Below, one piece after another: positions 42,109 through 53,282 of a stretch of DNA of 64,000 bases (its first letter is position 1; each line of letters opens with the position of its first letter). Below the pieces are notes generated by a model, which was not told the DNA's origin, did no database searches, and saw only the letters and a list, made by a program, of their open reading frames with translations. Origin of the DNA: Silvania confinis. Its GTDB lineage: Bacteria > Pseudomonadota > Gammaproteobacteria > Enterobacterales > Enterobacteriaceae. The position numbers and the translations under genes were made by a program. The stretch is from the NCBI RefSeq assembly GCF_025564085.1, contig NZ_JAMGZJ010000076.1, positions 248,001-312,000 on the forward strand. Reading direction: 5' to 3'.

Positions 42109-43563
42109 TTATAATCCCCCGATGTGCAGGGTTTTCACTTCCAGGAACTCCTCCAGTCCCAGTACCGACCCTTCTCGCCCCAGGCCCGACTCTTTGACGC
42201 CGCCAAACGGCCCAAGCTCAGTAGAGACCGCGCACTCGTTAACGCCGATCATCCCGCTCTCGATAGCCTGTGAGACACGAAATACGCGCTGCAGATTCTG
42301 CGTATAGAAATAAGCCGCCAGACCAAAGGGGGTATTATTGGCACGCTGAATCACCTCATCTTCAGAGGTAAAGCGGAAGCAGGCAGCTACCGGGCCAAAG
42401 GTTTCTTCGCTGGCAAGCTTCATCCCCTCATGACAATCCCCCAGTACCGTCGGCTGCCAGAAGTTGCCGCCCAGGGCATGTGCTTGACCGCCCGCGAGGA
42501 CAGTCGCCCCTTTCTCCACCGCATCTTCAACGTGCTCGCGAACCTTGGTCACTGCCGCAGGCTCAATCAGCGGCCCGACAACCGTGCTCTCCTCCAGCCC
42601 GTTACCTACTTTCAATGCCGTCACCGCCGAGGCAAGCTTGCTGACGAAATCGTCATACACCGACTCATGGATGTAGAAACGGTTAACGCTGACGCAGACC
42701 TGGCCCGCATTGCGGAATTTGTTGGCGATGGCGCCTTTTACTGCGGCATCGATATCGGCATCGTCAAAGACGATATACGGCGCATTACCGCCCAGCTCCA
42801 TAGAGACTTTTTTCATGGTCTCGGCGGCATTACGTACCAGCGTTTTGCCTACTGCCGTCGACCCGGTAAACGAGATTTTCCGTACCTCGTGGCTGGCCAT
42901 GATCGCATCGCTGATCTGCTGAGTGTTGCCCGCCACCGCATTGAGCACCCCATCAGGGACGCCCGCCTGTTTTGCGAGGGTGAGCAGCGCAAACGCGCTG
43001 AGCGGGGTGTTGTTCGCCGGTTTAATTACCCCGGTACAGCCTGCGGCCAGTGCCGGGCCAAGCTTGCGGGTCAGCATCGCCATCGGGAAGTTCCACGGCG
43101 TAATGGCAGCAACCACGCCAATCGGCTCACGCGTTGCCAGAATCCGGGAGCCCGCTTTAGCAGGCGGGATGATTTCGCCGTTTGCACGCTTGGCCTGCTC
43201 AGCAAACCACTGAATAAAGCTGGCTGCGTACTCCACCTCACCTTCCGCTTCTTTCAGCGGCTTGCCCTGTTCGGTGGTCATCAACTGGCCAAGCCATTGC
43301 TTGTTCTCAATGATCAGTTCGTACCAACGATAGAGAATGGTCGATCGCTCTTTAGCGGTTTTGGCGCGCCACGCCGGGAAAGCACGGCTCGCGGCGGCGA
43401 TGGCCTCTTCTGTCTCTTGTTTACCGGCTTTCGCCACCTGGGCGATCACCGCTCCGGTCGCCGGGTTAAGCACGTCAAAGGTGGTATCGAGGGTTTTCCA
43501 TACGCCATCGACCAGATAGCCGGTCTGAAAGAGCGCACTGTCCTGGAGAGCCTGGGTAGTCAT
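42109..43563 (-). CDS. NAD(P)-dependent aldehyde dehydrogenase, succinate-semialdehyde type (GabD-like)
   Basis: A 484-residue aldehyde dehydrogenase. The catalytic cysteine is in FRNAGQVCVSVNRFY, the general-base glutamate in MELGGNAPYIVFDDAD, and the cofactor loop is FTGSTAVGKTL. Length and the FGPVAACFRF and EVKTLHIGGL ends fit GabD-like enzymes. Substrate is uncertain. The start MTTQALQDSALF (43563) is chosen by the family; the upstream in-frame part overlaps a terminator. The gene is absent from this place in K-12, where aaeB follows yhcO. Confidence 0.88.
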   Translation of the reverse strand: MTTQALQDSALFQTGYLVDGVWKTLDTTFDVLNPATGAVIAQVAKAGKQETEEAIAAASRAFPAWRAKTAKERSTILYRWYELIIENKQWLGQLMTTEQGKPLKEAEGEVEYAASFIQWFAEQAKRANGEIIPPAKAGSRILATREPIGVVAAITPWNFPMAMLTRKLGPALAAGCTGVIKPANNTPLSAFALLTLAKQAGVPDGVLNAVAGNTQQISDAIMASHEVRKISFTGSTAVGKTLVRNAAETMKKVSMELGGNAPYIVFDDADIDAAVKGAIANKFRNAGQVCVSVNRFYIHESVYDDFVSKLASAVTALKVGNGLEESTVVGPLIEPAAVTKVREHVEDAVEKGATVLAGGQAHALGGNFWQPTVLGDCHEGMKLASEETFGPVAACFRFTSEDEVIQRANNTPFGLAAYFYTQNLQRVFRVSQAIESGMIGVNECAVSTELGPFGGVKESGLGREGSVLGLEEFLEVKTLHIGGL

Positions 43564-43611
43564 GTATCCTCCCTTTCTGGATTTATGAGCTTGCCCGGTA
43601 AGTATAGCCAC

Positions 43612-43641
43612 AAAAAAACCGACGTTTCTGGCGTCGGTTTT
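43612..43641 (-). terminator. Terminator after aaeB
   Basis: On the minus strand AAAACCGACG pairs with CGTCGGTTTT (10-bp stem, 7-base loop) and continues into a run of T. It lies 9 bases after the aaeB stop and separates the efflux operon from the aldehyde dehydrogenase gene. Confidence 0.9.
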
Positions 43642-43649
43642 CAGGGTCA

Positions 43650-45617
43650 TCAGCTGTCGATCAGCGCATGCTGGTAGCGATGCAGCATCCCCACCAACCT
43701 TGTAACCGGCTCCGTGACCTGCAGCGGCGCGTCCCAGATCCGCAGTTTCTCCTGATAGATATCAAGCTCTTCCAGCAGCTGAACAAAATAGCGTCGCCGC
43801 TTGTCATCATTCGAGGCACCGATGACCCGATCGGCGGTGCGCCGAAGCTGGTGATGGAAAGCCGAAAGGTCGTCGTTGACCGGCACCGGCGCATTACGCA
43901 GGCGCTGGTGCGCGATGATAAGCGTTAGCGCCAGGCGAAACTTCGCGATATCGCCCGGGAATTTCGTCAGCAGTAAAAAGAGCTGTTGATAAAGCGCAGG
44001 CAGATGGTTCTCTTTACGTCGGGCGGTGTTGGTGGTCATCGCCGACACCGCGGCAAAGACAAACTGGTTCAGCAGCACCCGGGCGGTTCGCGCCTGAGAG
44101 TTGTCTCGCACCAGCAGGATCACCATCATCGCCAGGAAACAGCCGACGATTTGTCCCAGCGCGCTGTCCAGAAACTGGCTGAAGTGAAACGTCATCGGGT
44201 TGTCCAGCACCAGAATATTGATCGTACTCGCCAGCGCCCCCAGCGAGCCGAGGCGTCGCTTCTGCACTTCGATACCAATAAAGAAGGCCATCACCGCAAG
44301 ACTGATGCACAGCAGCAGCATGCTTTGCTGGGTGGACGGCAACACCACCAGAAAATAGAACGCCCCCAGCGGGAGTGCCGCCAGCGTGCCGTACAGAAAA
44401 TCGAGCGCCACCATTCGCGGATTGGGTAAGCGCATCGCCAGCGACGTGACCACGGCAATCATTACCATCGCGCCGCTGCCGGAGGTCCAGCCAGTCCACA
44501 GCCAGAACAGCGTGCCGAGCATACAGGCAAGGGTTGTACGCCAGAAGTTGACCATCGCGTGATGGCGTTCCGCCGACTCCGCTTTGATCACCACTTCGCC
44601 CTGCAGCACTTCTTCTTCCGTCGCGCTGATTTTGGTGTTGCTGACCACGCCGCGTTTGAGCAGCAGATAGCGCGTCGCCGCCCCGACCCAGCTGTAGAGG
44701 GTCACGGGGGTATCGCGCTCACCGGTCCAGGCGATCACCCGCCGCATACGTTTCAGCTGTTTATGCACGTCCTGAACGGTGGCGACCGGGGTTTCGAACA
44801 GTTCGCGGAAGGTATCCGTGACCGCCTCCGGCCGCGCGTTCTGGATCAGGTAGGTTTCGCAGGCCTGGGTGATCAGGGTCAGCGACACTGTATTGATTGC
44901 TTTCAGGCGACGGTTGGCCCGCGACCAGCGGGAAGACTCCATATTCAGATTGCTGCGCATCCCTTCGAGCGCGGCAGTGCGGCGCACCAGAGCGCCCCAG
45001 GCGTTATCCATCTCTTCGCTGTCACCGTGCTTGATGCACAATTGCATCAGCTGGTATTGGGCAACGATCAGCGCATCCAGCTCCCGATCCACTTCCTGCT
45101 TGATCGAGCGCGGGGAGAACAGCAGATCCGCGACGATCGCGCAGACGATCCCCAATACGATCTCGCTGCAGCGTTCCAGCGCAAACTGCGGAGTCAGCAG
45201 CGGGTTGGCCTGAATAGTGATGACGATGATCAGCGCCGTGTAGCCAGAAAGCCCCCACGCATAGGAGTTTTCAACCCGCACCAGCGAAGAGATCCAGGTG
45301 CAGAAACCGGCCCAGATGCAGCACACCATGAGCATCAACAGCGGAGTGCGGATCATCAGAATAATGATCGTTAGCGCGGCAATACAGCCAATAAAGGTAC
45401 CGACAATACGCAGCATCCCACGATAGCGAATTGCGCCAGCATAGGGTTCACCCCCTGCCGCAAAGGCCGGGCCCGCAGCAACGAGTGCCGCCGTCAGTAC
45501 CGCCCAGCGAGGCGTTTCCAGCTGAAAGTGGAACCCGACAAACAGCGCCAGCACGATGGCGCTGGCCAGCTTAACCGCAAAACGCAGGTGCTGGCTGGCG
45601 ATAGTAAAAACACCCAT
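43650..45617 (-). CDS. aaeB: p-Hydroxybenzoic acid efflux pump subunit AaeB
   Basis: A 655-residue inner-membrane exporter of the FUSC/ArAE family, the K-12 length. It has two repeats, each with a membrane block of about six helices (about 13-170 and 365-505) and a cytoplasmic part after it. With AaeA it exports aromatic carboxylic acids such as p-hydroxybenzoate. It starts six bases after the aaeA stop. Confidence 0.95.
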   Translation of the reverse strand: MGVFTIASQHLRFAVKLASAIVLALFVGFHFQLETPRWAVLTAALVAAGPAFAAGGEPYAGAIRYRGMLRIVGTFIGCIAALTIIILMIRTPLLMLMVCCIWAGFCTWISSLVRVENSYAWGLSGYTALIIVITIQANPLLTPQFALERCSEIVLGIVCAIVADLLFSPRSIKQEVDRELDALIVAQYQLMQLCIKHGDSEEMDNAWGALVRRTAALEGMRSNLNMESSRWSRANRRLKAINTVSLTLITQACETYLIQNARPEAVTDTFRELFETPVATVQDVHKQLKRMRRVIAWTGERDTPVTLYSWVGAATRYLLLKRGVVSNTKISATEEEVLQGEVVIKAESAERHHAMVNFWRTTLACMLGTLFWLWTGWTSGSGAMVMIAVVTSLAMRLPNPRMVALDFLYGTLAALPLGAFYFLVVLPSTQQSMLLLCISLAVMAFFIGIEVQKRRLGSLGALASTINILVLDNPMTFHFSQFLDSALGQIVGCFLAMMVILLVRDNSQARTARVLLNQFVFAAVSAMTTNTARRKENHLPALYQQLFLLLTKFPGDIAKFRLALTLIIAHQRLRNAPVPVNDDLSAFHHQLRRTADRVIGASNDDKRRRYFVQLLEELDIYQEKLRIWDAPLQVTEPVTRLVGMLHRYQHALIDS

Positions 45618-45622
45618 AGCGA

Positions 45623-46555
45623 TTACCCGAATTCGCGCAGGCGATGGGCAATTTTGCGGAACAGCGAGTCGTGGCTGGCATCGCGGTCTTTCTCACCGGT
45701 GATCACCACCGTCGCGGTGGTGCCCGCCGGCCAGATATTGCCTCGCTGATCGTCCAGACGGATGCGTACCGGCACGCGCTGGGCAAGGCGTACCCATTCA
45801 AGATTGGAGTCCACCGTCGCCATCCCTTTACTGTCACGGGTGGCGCTGGAGTTGGTCACCCCTGCCGCTACGCTGTCGACTGTCCCCTTCATGACGCGGT
45901 TACTGCCAAGCGGGGTGATCTCCACCCGGTAGCCGGGACGGACATTTTCCAGCTTGGTCTCTTCCATATAGGCGAGAACATAGAAGGAGTGCTGTTTGAC
46001 CAGCGCCACAGCAGGGGAGCCACGGGTAATAAATTCGCCGGTATAGACGTTAAGGTTGGTCACCCAGCCATCAGCCGGTGCGCGGATCACCGTACGCTCA
46101 AGGTCGAGCTTCGCCAGATCGCGCGTCGCTTCGGCTTTCGCCTGCTGATGCAGCACGGTTTGCAGCAGGTTGTTAGATTGGTCGATCTCCTCGCGGGACA
46201 TCGCCAGCACCCCCAGCTTGTTACGACGGCCTGCCTCCCGGCGCTTCTCTGAAGCCAGCGCCGTGTAGTAGGACACGTCGGCTTCAGCCTCTTCCAGCGC
46301 TTTTTGGTAACGCGGCTGATCGACGGTAAACAGGACCTGATCCTTTTTGACCAGCTGATTGTCATGCACGTTCACTGCGGTGATAAGCCCCGCCACATCC
46401 GGGGCAATCGCCACTATGTCGGCGCTAAAGCGTGCATCACGCGTCCAGGGCGATTCAGTGTAAAAGACCCACGCGCGAAAAATCGCGATGAACGCGAGGA
46501 TAACTAACGCCATGGTGATGGCGGTACGGGAGATTTTTTTTGTTAGCGTTTTCAC
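45623..46555 (-). CDS. aaeA: p-Hydroxybenzoic acid efflux membrane fusion protein AaeA
   Basis: A 310-residue HlyD/EmrA-type adaptor that links AaeB to the outer membrane. One N-terminal membrane helix (about 13-30), a lipoyl half-motif ([14 protein letters not shown]), a coiled-coil hairpin (about 85-150) and the return half-motif ([15 protein letters not shown]). The start is GTG at 46555 (GTG-AAA-ACG), giving exactly the K-12 length; the upstream in-frame stretch is the aaeX region in another frame. Confidence 0.93.
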   Translation of the reverse strand: MKTLTKKISRTAITMALVILAFIAIFRAWVFYTESPWTRDARFSADIVAIAPDVAGLITAVNVHDNQLVKKDQVLFTVDQPRYQKALEEAEADVSYYTALASEKRREAGRRNKLGVLAMSREEIDQSNNLLQTVLHQQAKAEATRDLAKLDLERTVIRAPADGWVTNLNVYTGEFITRGSPAVALVKQHSFYVLAYMEETKLENVRPGYRVEITPLGSNRVMKGTVDSVAAGVTNSSATRDSKGMATVDSNLEWVRLAQRVPVRIRLDDQRGNIWPAGTTATVVITGEKDRDASHDSLFRKIAHRLREFG

Positions 46556-46562
46556 ATCTACC

Positions 46563-46766
46563 TCAAACAAACAGCCGCGATACCAGATAGAACAGGCAGC
46601 AATACAGCGCAGAATTGAACAATGCAGGGTGCCAGACGAAATCATAGATCCCGGTAGGAGCCAGCACCTTTCGCACCAGCCAGAAAATCGCCAGTGATAA
46701 AAGCAGTTCGAAAAATATCGGTGGGAACGATAAACCGAACGCCACGATAACGGGAAACAGACTCAT
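46563..46766 (-). CDS. aaeX: Small membrane protein AaeX
   Basis: A 67-residue protein with two membrane segments (about 5-30 and 46-65), nearly the same as K-12 AaeX. Its function is unknown. It is the first gene of the aaeXAB operon, seven bases before the aaeA GTG, and is divergent from the regulator aaeR. Confidence 0.93.
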   Translation of the reverse strand: MSLFPVIVAFGLSFPPIFFELLLSLAIFWLVRKVLAPTGIYDFVWHPALFNSALYCCLFYLVSRLFV

Positions 46767-46912
46767 GTTGACCTTGATTAGAGAGCGAGCAGGCGACAGA
46801 ATTTTTATGCTTACACCACCGCAAAAGCAGCAAGAACAGCCGGGGCGAGAGTGGTGTCGCTATAATGTATGAATAATATATTAGCGTAACTGTTATGCTG
46901 TTATCTATCATA

Positions 46913-46928
46913 TGTGATCTAAATCACT
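46913..46928. promoter_or_regulatory. CRP/FNR-like site between aaeX and aaeR
   Basis: TGTGA-TCTAAA-TCACT matches CRP at nine of ten half-site positions, and the inner TGAT-N4-ATCA fits the FNR core. It lies 18 bases before the aaeR ATG in the divergent promoter region, which should also hold the AaeR operator. Confidence 0.6.
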
Positions 46929-46946
46929 TTTAAGCCAGAGTGAACA

Positions 46947-47870
46947 ATGGAACGTCTTAAACGAATGTCAGTTTTTGCCAAAGTGGTTGAGCTGGGGTCT
47001 TTTACCGCTGCCGCCAGGCAATTACAGATGAGCGTCTCATCGATCAGCCAGACAGTGGCAAAACTGGAAAATGATCTCCAGGTGAAGCTGCTCAACCGCA
47101 GCACTCGCAGCATCGGTCTGACGGAAGCCGGTAAAATTTATTACCAGGGCTGTCGGCGGATGCTGTATGAGGCTCAGGCAGTACATGAGCAACTCTACGC
47201 CTTCAATAACACCCCCATCGGCACCCTGCGCATCGGGTGTTCATCAACTATGGCACAAAATGTCCTGGCTGCGATGACCGCCGATATGCTGCAGGAGTAT
47301 CCTGGACTGACGGTGAATTTAGTTACCGGGATCCCTGCTCCGGATCTGATTGCCGACGGGCTCGATGTGGTAATCCGCGTGGGTGCGCTGCAGGATTCGA
47401 GCCTCTTCTCGCGCCGACTGGGCAGCATGCCCATGGTGGTCTGCGCGGCGAAAAAGTATCTGACGCGCGCGGGGATCCCGGAGAAACCGGCCGATCTCGC
47501 TAATCACGCCTGGCTAGAGTACAGCGTGCGTCCGGATAATGAATTTGAGCTGATTGCCCCCGAAGGACTTTCCACTACCCTGCTTCCGCAGGGCCGCTTC
47601 GTGACCAACGATCCGATGACCATTTCCCGCTGGCTGGTGGCGGGCGCCGGGATCGCTTACGTCCCACTGATGTGGGTGATCAACGAGATCAACAGCGGTG
47701 AGCTGGAGATCCTATTCCCACGCTACCAGTCAGATCCGCGTCCGGTGTATGCGGTGTACACAGAAAAAGACAAGCTCCCACTAAAGGTGCAGGTGTGCAT
47801 TAACTATCTGACGGATTATTTTGTCGAGGTCGCAAAGCTGTTTCAGGAGATGCGAGGCAGGAAGGAGTGA
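46947..47870 (+). CDS. aaeR: LysR-type regulator AaeR
   Basis: A 307-residue LysR-family activator. The N-terminal winged helix (about 1-60, FTAAARQLQMSVSSISQTVAKLE) is followed by the effector domain (about 90-295). In K-12 it induces aaeXAB in response to aromatic carboxylic acids. The divergent position next to its target operon is the standard arrangement. Confidence 0.95.
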   Translation: MERLKRMSVFAKVVELGSFTAAARQLQMSVSSISQTVAKLENDLQVKLLNRSTRSIGLTEAGKIYYQGCRRMLYEAQAVHEQLYAFNNTPIGTLRIGCSSTMAQNVLAAMTADMLQEYPGLTVNLVTGIPAPDLIADGLDVVIRVGALQDSSLFSRRLGSMPMVVCAAKKYLTRAGIPEKPADLANHAWLEYSVRPDNEFELIAPEGLSTTLLPQGRFVTNDPMTISRWLVAGAGIAYVPLMWVINEINSGELEILFPRYQSDPRPVYAVYTEKDKLPLKVQVCINYLTDYFVEVAKLFQEMRGRKE

Positions 47871-47872
47871 AC

Positions 47873-47897
47873 AGAAGCCCTCGGGCAGAGGGCTTCT
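47873..47897. terminator. Hairpin between aaeR and tldD
   Basis: AGAAGCCCTC and GAGGGCTTCT form a 10-bp perfect stem with loop GGGCA between two convergent genes. There is no long T run on either side. Confidence 0.65.
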
Positions 47898-47907
47898 CAA
47901 TGCACAA

Positions 47908-49434
<1,527 letters not shown>

Positions 49435-49439
49435 TCAAA

Positions 49440-52400
49440 TCATTGCTGTGCATCTTTGCGCGGCTGACGCAGCACCTCGTTAATCTGAGGTTTATCGACC
49501 GGGCCGGTAATACGGTAACGCAGAATTGAGACTTTACTCCACAGCGGCCCCAGCACTTTACTGGCGGCAAACACCGCCGCGCCAACAATCGGGTTGACCG
49601 CAAAGGCCGCCGCTACGCCAACGGTTGCCGAGATCTCCGGGGCCACAACGGCCTCCATGTTGAGCTCGCGACGCACCAGGTCAACCGAGCCTTTCATGGC
49701 GATATCCGCCTCCAGCCCGTCGACCAGCGTGTCATCGGTGTGCAGGACGCCGTCTTTGATCCACGCGGTACTGCGGATGGAGTCGAAGTAGAAGCCTTCA
49801 TCAAAGGTGTCGCTAAAGTCCAGACGCAGCTTGCGCAGCAGCGCGTCAAAGCTGAGCAGACGCAGTATCTGTCCCGCATGGCCGGTGCTCACATTGGCAA
49901 TTTCACCTTTGCCGAGCCGGGCTTTCAGGATGCCGTTCAGCGAGGCCTCATCCGGCTGCCACGGCGGATTACGCCAGTGCAGATCGTAATCGACGTCAAA
50001 CGACGAATCGCGAACCGGCGTATTGACACCGAAATAGTTGAAGGCCGCATCCAGCTTGCTGCCCTTCAACTGCCCCTTCAGTGAGGTGCGTTGTTCACCC
50101 GTGCCGTTTACCCACTCGCCGTTGGCGGTCAGGCGGGCAAAGCCAGTATCCACCAGTCCGTCCGCGAGGGTTAAGGTGTTGCCCTTAATGGTAAAGTCGC
50201 CGTCGATACGGCCATACTTCTGTCCCCACAGCCAGCATTCGGCGCAGCGCAGCTGCAAATCAGGCCAGCCGGAAAAATTAATCCGGGGGGTGTTCGCAAG
50301 CGGAGAGGTATTTTTGCCACTCCCGGAGTTGGCTGCTGCCGGGTTGAAATAGAGATAGCGGATATCCGCCTGCCAAGGCGCAGAATTACGCATCAGCACG
50401 GTGGCGTTAATTTCCCGTCCCTGTGCATCGATTTTCGAACCGTTCGCCACTGGCTGCGAGACAATGCTCAGGTTATTCCACTGCTGGCCACCCAGCGCCA
50501 GCGATGGCGTGCGCACAGTAATATGCTGCGGGAACTGTGCAGCATCATCCACATTCTGCCCGACGCCGCGCTGGAAAAGCGCGAGCCATTGTGCGCCATC
50601 CATCGGCGGCAAATTGAGTTCGACGCCCGGCTGTTCTGGCAACGGCGGCAGCGTGTGGCTGTCGGTGCTCCAGATGGCGCGATCCAGCGTCAGCTTACGG
50701 TTCAGCAGCCAGCGGCTGTTGAAGTAATTCTTGCCGCTGGTGTTGCCTGTCAGGGTAAAGCTGTTGAGATCCCCGTTGACCGCTAACTTCACCGGCAGCG
50801 CTTCTCCCACCTTCTTGGCCAACGGTGACGGTAAATCGCTGCTGATGTTCTTCAGGTCGCCATTAATGTCGACTTTGTAATGCGCATCGCCACGGTATGG
50901 CAGGGTTATGGCGACGTTGCCTTTCCACGGCACCCGCCCCTCAAGGGACTGGCTGACAGGTTTTGGCAGGACGTCCATGCGCGAAGGCTGCCAGCTGCCG
51001 TCGAGGTTTACCGCCACCTGATAGGCTTTGTCGCCTTCGGTAGTTGAGAAATCGATATTGACCGGCTGACCAAACCAGCTGGCGGTCAGCGGTCCGCTCT
51101 TAAGGTCGCCATTAACGAAGCTGAACTGGCCGCTCAGATTGGTCAGAGTGCTGTCCAACGGCTTAATCAACAGGCTGTTGTTTTTAAGCCTGACGTCGCC
51201 TTTGGCGGTGGTCAGGGTGCCGTCCAGCGGGATATCCAAATGTAAGCGAGAATTCACATCGCCATCCAACTGAAGCTGCTTAAGGGTGGCACCCAGCGAA
51301 TCATCCAGTGGCGTCTCGTCGAAGTAAGGTCCAACGGCTTTACCGGGTCCATTAATGTCGGCGTCAATCAGCAGCTTTTCTTTCGAATAGTCCGGGATCA
51401 CCGCCGTCAGGTTACTCGCCGTCACCCCACCCAGCGCGACGCGGTCCGTTTTCATCCACAGGCCGTCGTTGATGAAGTCGAGCGTAATATCCATGTTTTT
51501 CAATGCTGGCCAGTCTGGCTGGAAAGCATAGGTGGCGTTGTGTAACGGCACCCAAACCTGGAACTGTCCTTCGTTATGCTTATACGGGAACAGGTGCGGA
51601 TTGCCGCCATACACCAGCGTGGTGTTATCGGATTGCCCGCCCTGGATGGCACCGCTCAGGTAATCCACCAGCTCTTTGCCCATCAGGTTTTCCGGGAAAT
51701 AGCGCCAGGCCTGGGCACCATCGTCTGTGCTGATACCCGCCAGGATCCCCAGCCAGGGCTCATCGCCCGCCGGCTGTAAATAGCGGAAATCGCCCCGGGC
51801 ATGCACCGCTTTAGCTTTCACGTCGATGTTGCGTCCATCGAGCTGGAAGCCTTTTTCGTTTTTCAGCCAGTTGAGGGTCGCGGTACCTTTTTCGATTTCC
51901 AGCGGCGCGCGGAAGACGGTTTCGTAAGGCATTTTAGCGTCGCGCATGTTGACGGTCAGGCGGCCATCCTCCACGCTGCCTTCCAGCGTTCCGCTGAAAT
52001 GCTCGGCCCCCGGTAGCAGCTTCCACTGCTTCCAGGCTAAATCGGTCCATGCGACGTTAAAGCGGGTTTTCTCGGTCGCCTGCAGGGGAATGTCCAGCGC
52101 CAGGGTATTGATGGCCCCGACCGGCTGCGTGGCGCGCCAGATGTCTCCCAGCGCCGGAGAGAGCTTCACCGCGAGGGGGCGTATGCCTTCCAGGCTTTCG
52201 AGATTCAGGTTGCTGGCGCGAATGCGCAGCTCGTCACTGCGCTTGCTGTCGGCACCGCCGACGTCCTGCGCCGGGATCCACGCCAGCGCCAGCGCACCGC
52301 GCGGCCAGGCTTTGCTATCCATCGTGATGCGGGTGTCCGGGATGGCAAACTGCCAGCCGCCCTGTTCACGGGTCACGTGTGCGGTAAGGTTATCAACGGA

Positions 52401-53237
52401 GAGCTGATGCTGACTGCGCTCGCCAGCCCAGCTGGCTCCCCCCTGCTTCAGCCAGATATCACCGCTGGCGAACTGACCTTTGGTAAGGGTCATCCAGCCT
52501 TCGATGCTAAAACGTGCGGTTTCCAGCTGCATATTCTGCTGCAGCCACTCTCCGAGCCAGGGTTTGACGTCCACATCGTCCGCCTGCAGCCACACCTTGC
52601 CGTTATTCAGCAGACCATCGTCGTCGCGCAGATCCATTCGTACCTGCATCACGCCGTGCTGGCCGTTGAGGCTGGAGAGGCTCACCTGCCCCTCGGCACG
52701 GTGCCGATCTTTGCCGTTAAGCCAGGTCAACTGGGGAACGGCGAGTTCGGCGCGCTGACCGGAAAGGGTGATAAAGCTGATTTCACTGTCGCGCAGATCG
52801 AAGTGATCAAACTGGCGCAGGAACAGATCGCTGATGCGGTTAGCTTCAAAGCCTTCACCCTGCTCGTCGCTGCGCAGTGGGGTGTTGGTCAGAAACTGCA
52901 GCTGATAAAAGGTGAGATCGCGAAACTGCCAGCGCAGGTGGAGCAGGCTTTGCCACACGTCCAGCGCCAGAGTCACACGTTTGATTTTGAGATGGCCGCC
53001 ATCTTTCAACTGGGCGTTGATATCGCGCACGTCGAGCGTCGGGCCAAAATTCTGCCAGCTCGCGCTGAGCTGGCTGGCCGCCACGGGCACGCCGGTGGCG
53101 GATTCTATTTTCTGCAGCAGCTGCGGGCGCCAGCTGTCCAGATGCGGCAATACGAGACGCAGCCCGCTTACGAGCAACGCGACAATCACAACCAGCGTTG
53201 CTCCTGTAAGCAGTAAAATCCCCGGCAGTCGCCTCAC
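49440..53237 (-). CDS. yhdP: AsmA-like envelope protein YhdP
   Basis: A 1265-residue protein with one N-terminal membrane helix (about 6-28) and a very long repeated beta-strand periplasmic body, ending in a DUF3971/AsmA2-type C-terminus. In E. coli YhdP, TamB and YdbH share the transport of phospholipid from the inner to the outer membrane through a hydrophobic groove. It begins 46 bases after the rng stop and is probably co-transcribed with it. Confidence 0.95.
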   Translation of the reverse strand: MRRLPGILLLTGATLVVIVALLVSGLRLVLPHLDSWRPQLLQKIESATGVPVAASQLSASWQNFGPTLDVRDINAQLKDGGHLKIKRVTLALDVWQSLLHLRWQFRDLTFYQLQFLTNTPLRSDEQGEGFEANRISDLFLRQFDHFDLRDSEISFITLSGQRAELAVPQLTWLNGKDRHRAEGQVSLSSLNGQHGVMQVRMDLRDDDGLLNNGKVWLQADDVDVKPWLGEWLQQNMQLETARFSIEGWMTLTKGQFASGDIWLKQGGASWAGERSQHQLSVDNLTAHVTREQGGWQFAIPDTRITMDSKAWPRGALALAWIPAQDVGGADSKRSDELRIRASNLNLESLEGIRPLAVKLSPALGDIWRATQPVGAINTLALDIPLQATEKTRFNVAWTDLAWKQWKLLPGAEHFSGTLEGSVEDGRLTVNMRDAKMPYETVFRAPLEIEKGTATLNWLKNEKGFQLDGRNIDVKAKAVHARGDFRYLQPAGDEPWLGILAGISTDDGAQAWRYFPENLMGKELVDYLSGAIQGGQSDNTTLVYGGNPHLFPYKHNEGQFQVWVPLHNATYAFQPDWPALKNMDITLDFINDGLWMKTDRVALGGVTASNLTAVIPDYSKEKLLIDADINGPGKAVGPYFDETPLDDSLGATLKQLQLDGDVNSRLHLDIPLDGTLTTAKGDVRLKNNSLLIKPLDSTLTNLSGQFSFVNGDLKSGPLTASWFGQPVNIDFSTTEGDKAYQVAVNLDGSWQPSRMDVLPKPVSQSLEGRVPWKGNVAITLPYRGDAHYKVDINGDLKNISSDLPSPLAKKVGEALPVKLAVNGDLNSFTLTGNTSGKNYFNSRWLLNRKLTLDRAIWSTDSHTLPPLPEQPGVELNLPPMDGAQWLALFQRGVGQNVDDAAQFPQHITVRTPSLALGGQQWNNLSIVSQPVANGSKIDAQGREINATVLMRNSAPWQADIRYLYFNPAAANSGSGKNTSPLANTPRINFSGWPDLQLRCAECWLWGQKYGRIDGDFTIKGNTLTLADGLVDTGFARLTANGEWVNGTGEQRTSLKGQLKGSKLDAAFNYFGVNTPVRDSSFDVDYDLHWRNPPWQPDEASLNGILKARLGKGEIANVSTGHAGQILRLLSFDALLRKLRLDFSDTFDEGFYFDSIRSTAWIKDGVLHTDDTLVDGLEADIAMKGSVDLVRRELNMEAVVAPEISATVGVAAAFAVNPIVGAAVFAASKVLGPLWSKVSILRYRITGPVDKPQINEVLRQPRKDAQQ

Positions 53238-53282
53238 GCGTCGCTCCTTGTCAGCCGTTCTTATCTCGCAGCATGCTGCGGG

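Noticed and set aside
42430..43677. Open frame of 415 codons on the plus strand opposite the aldehyde dehydrogenase gene
   Set aside because: Antisense shadow; it also runs through the aaeB terminator and lacks any family signature.
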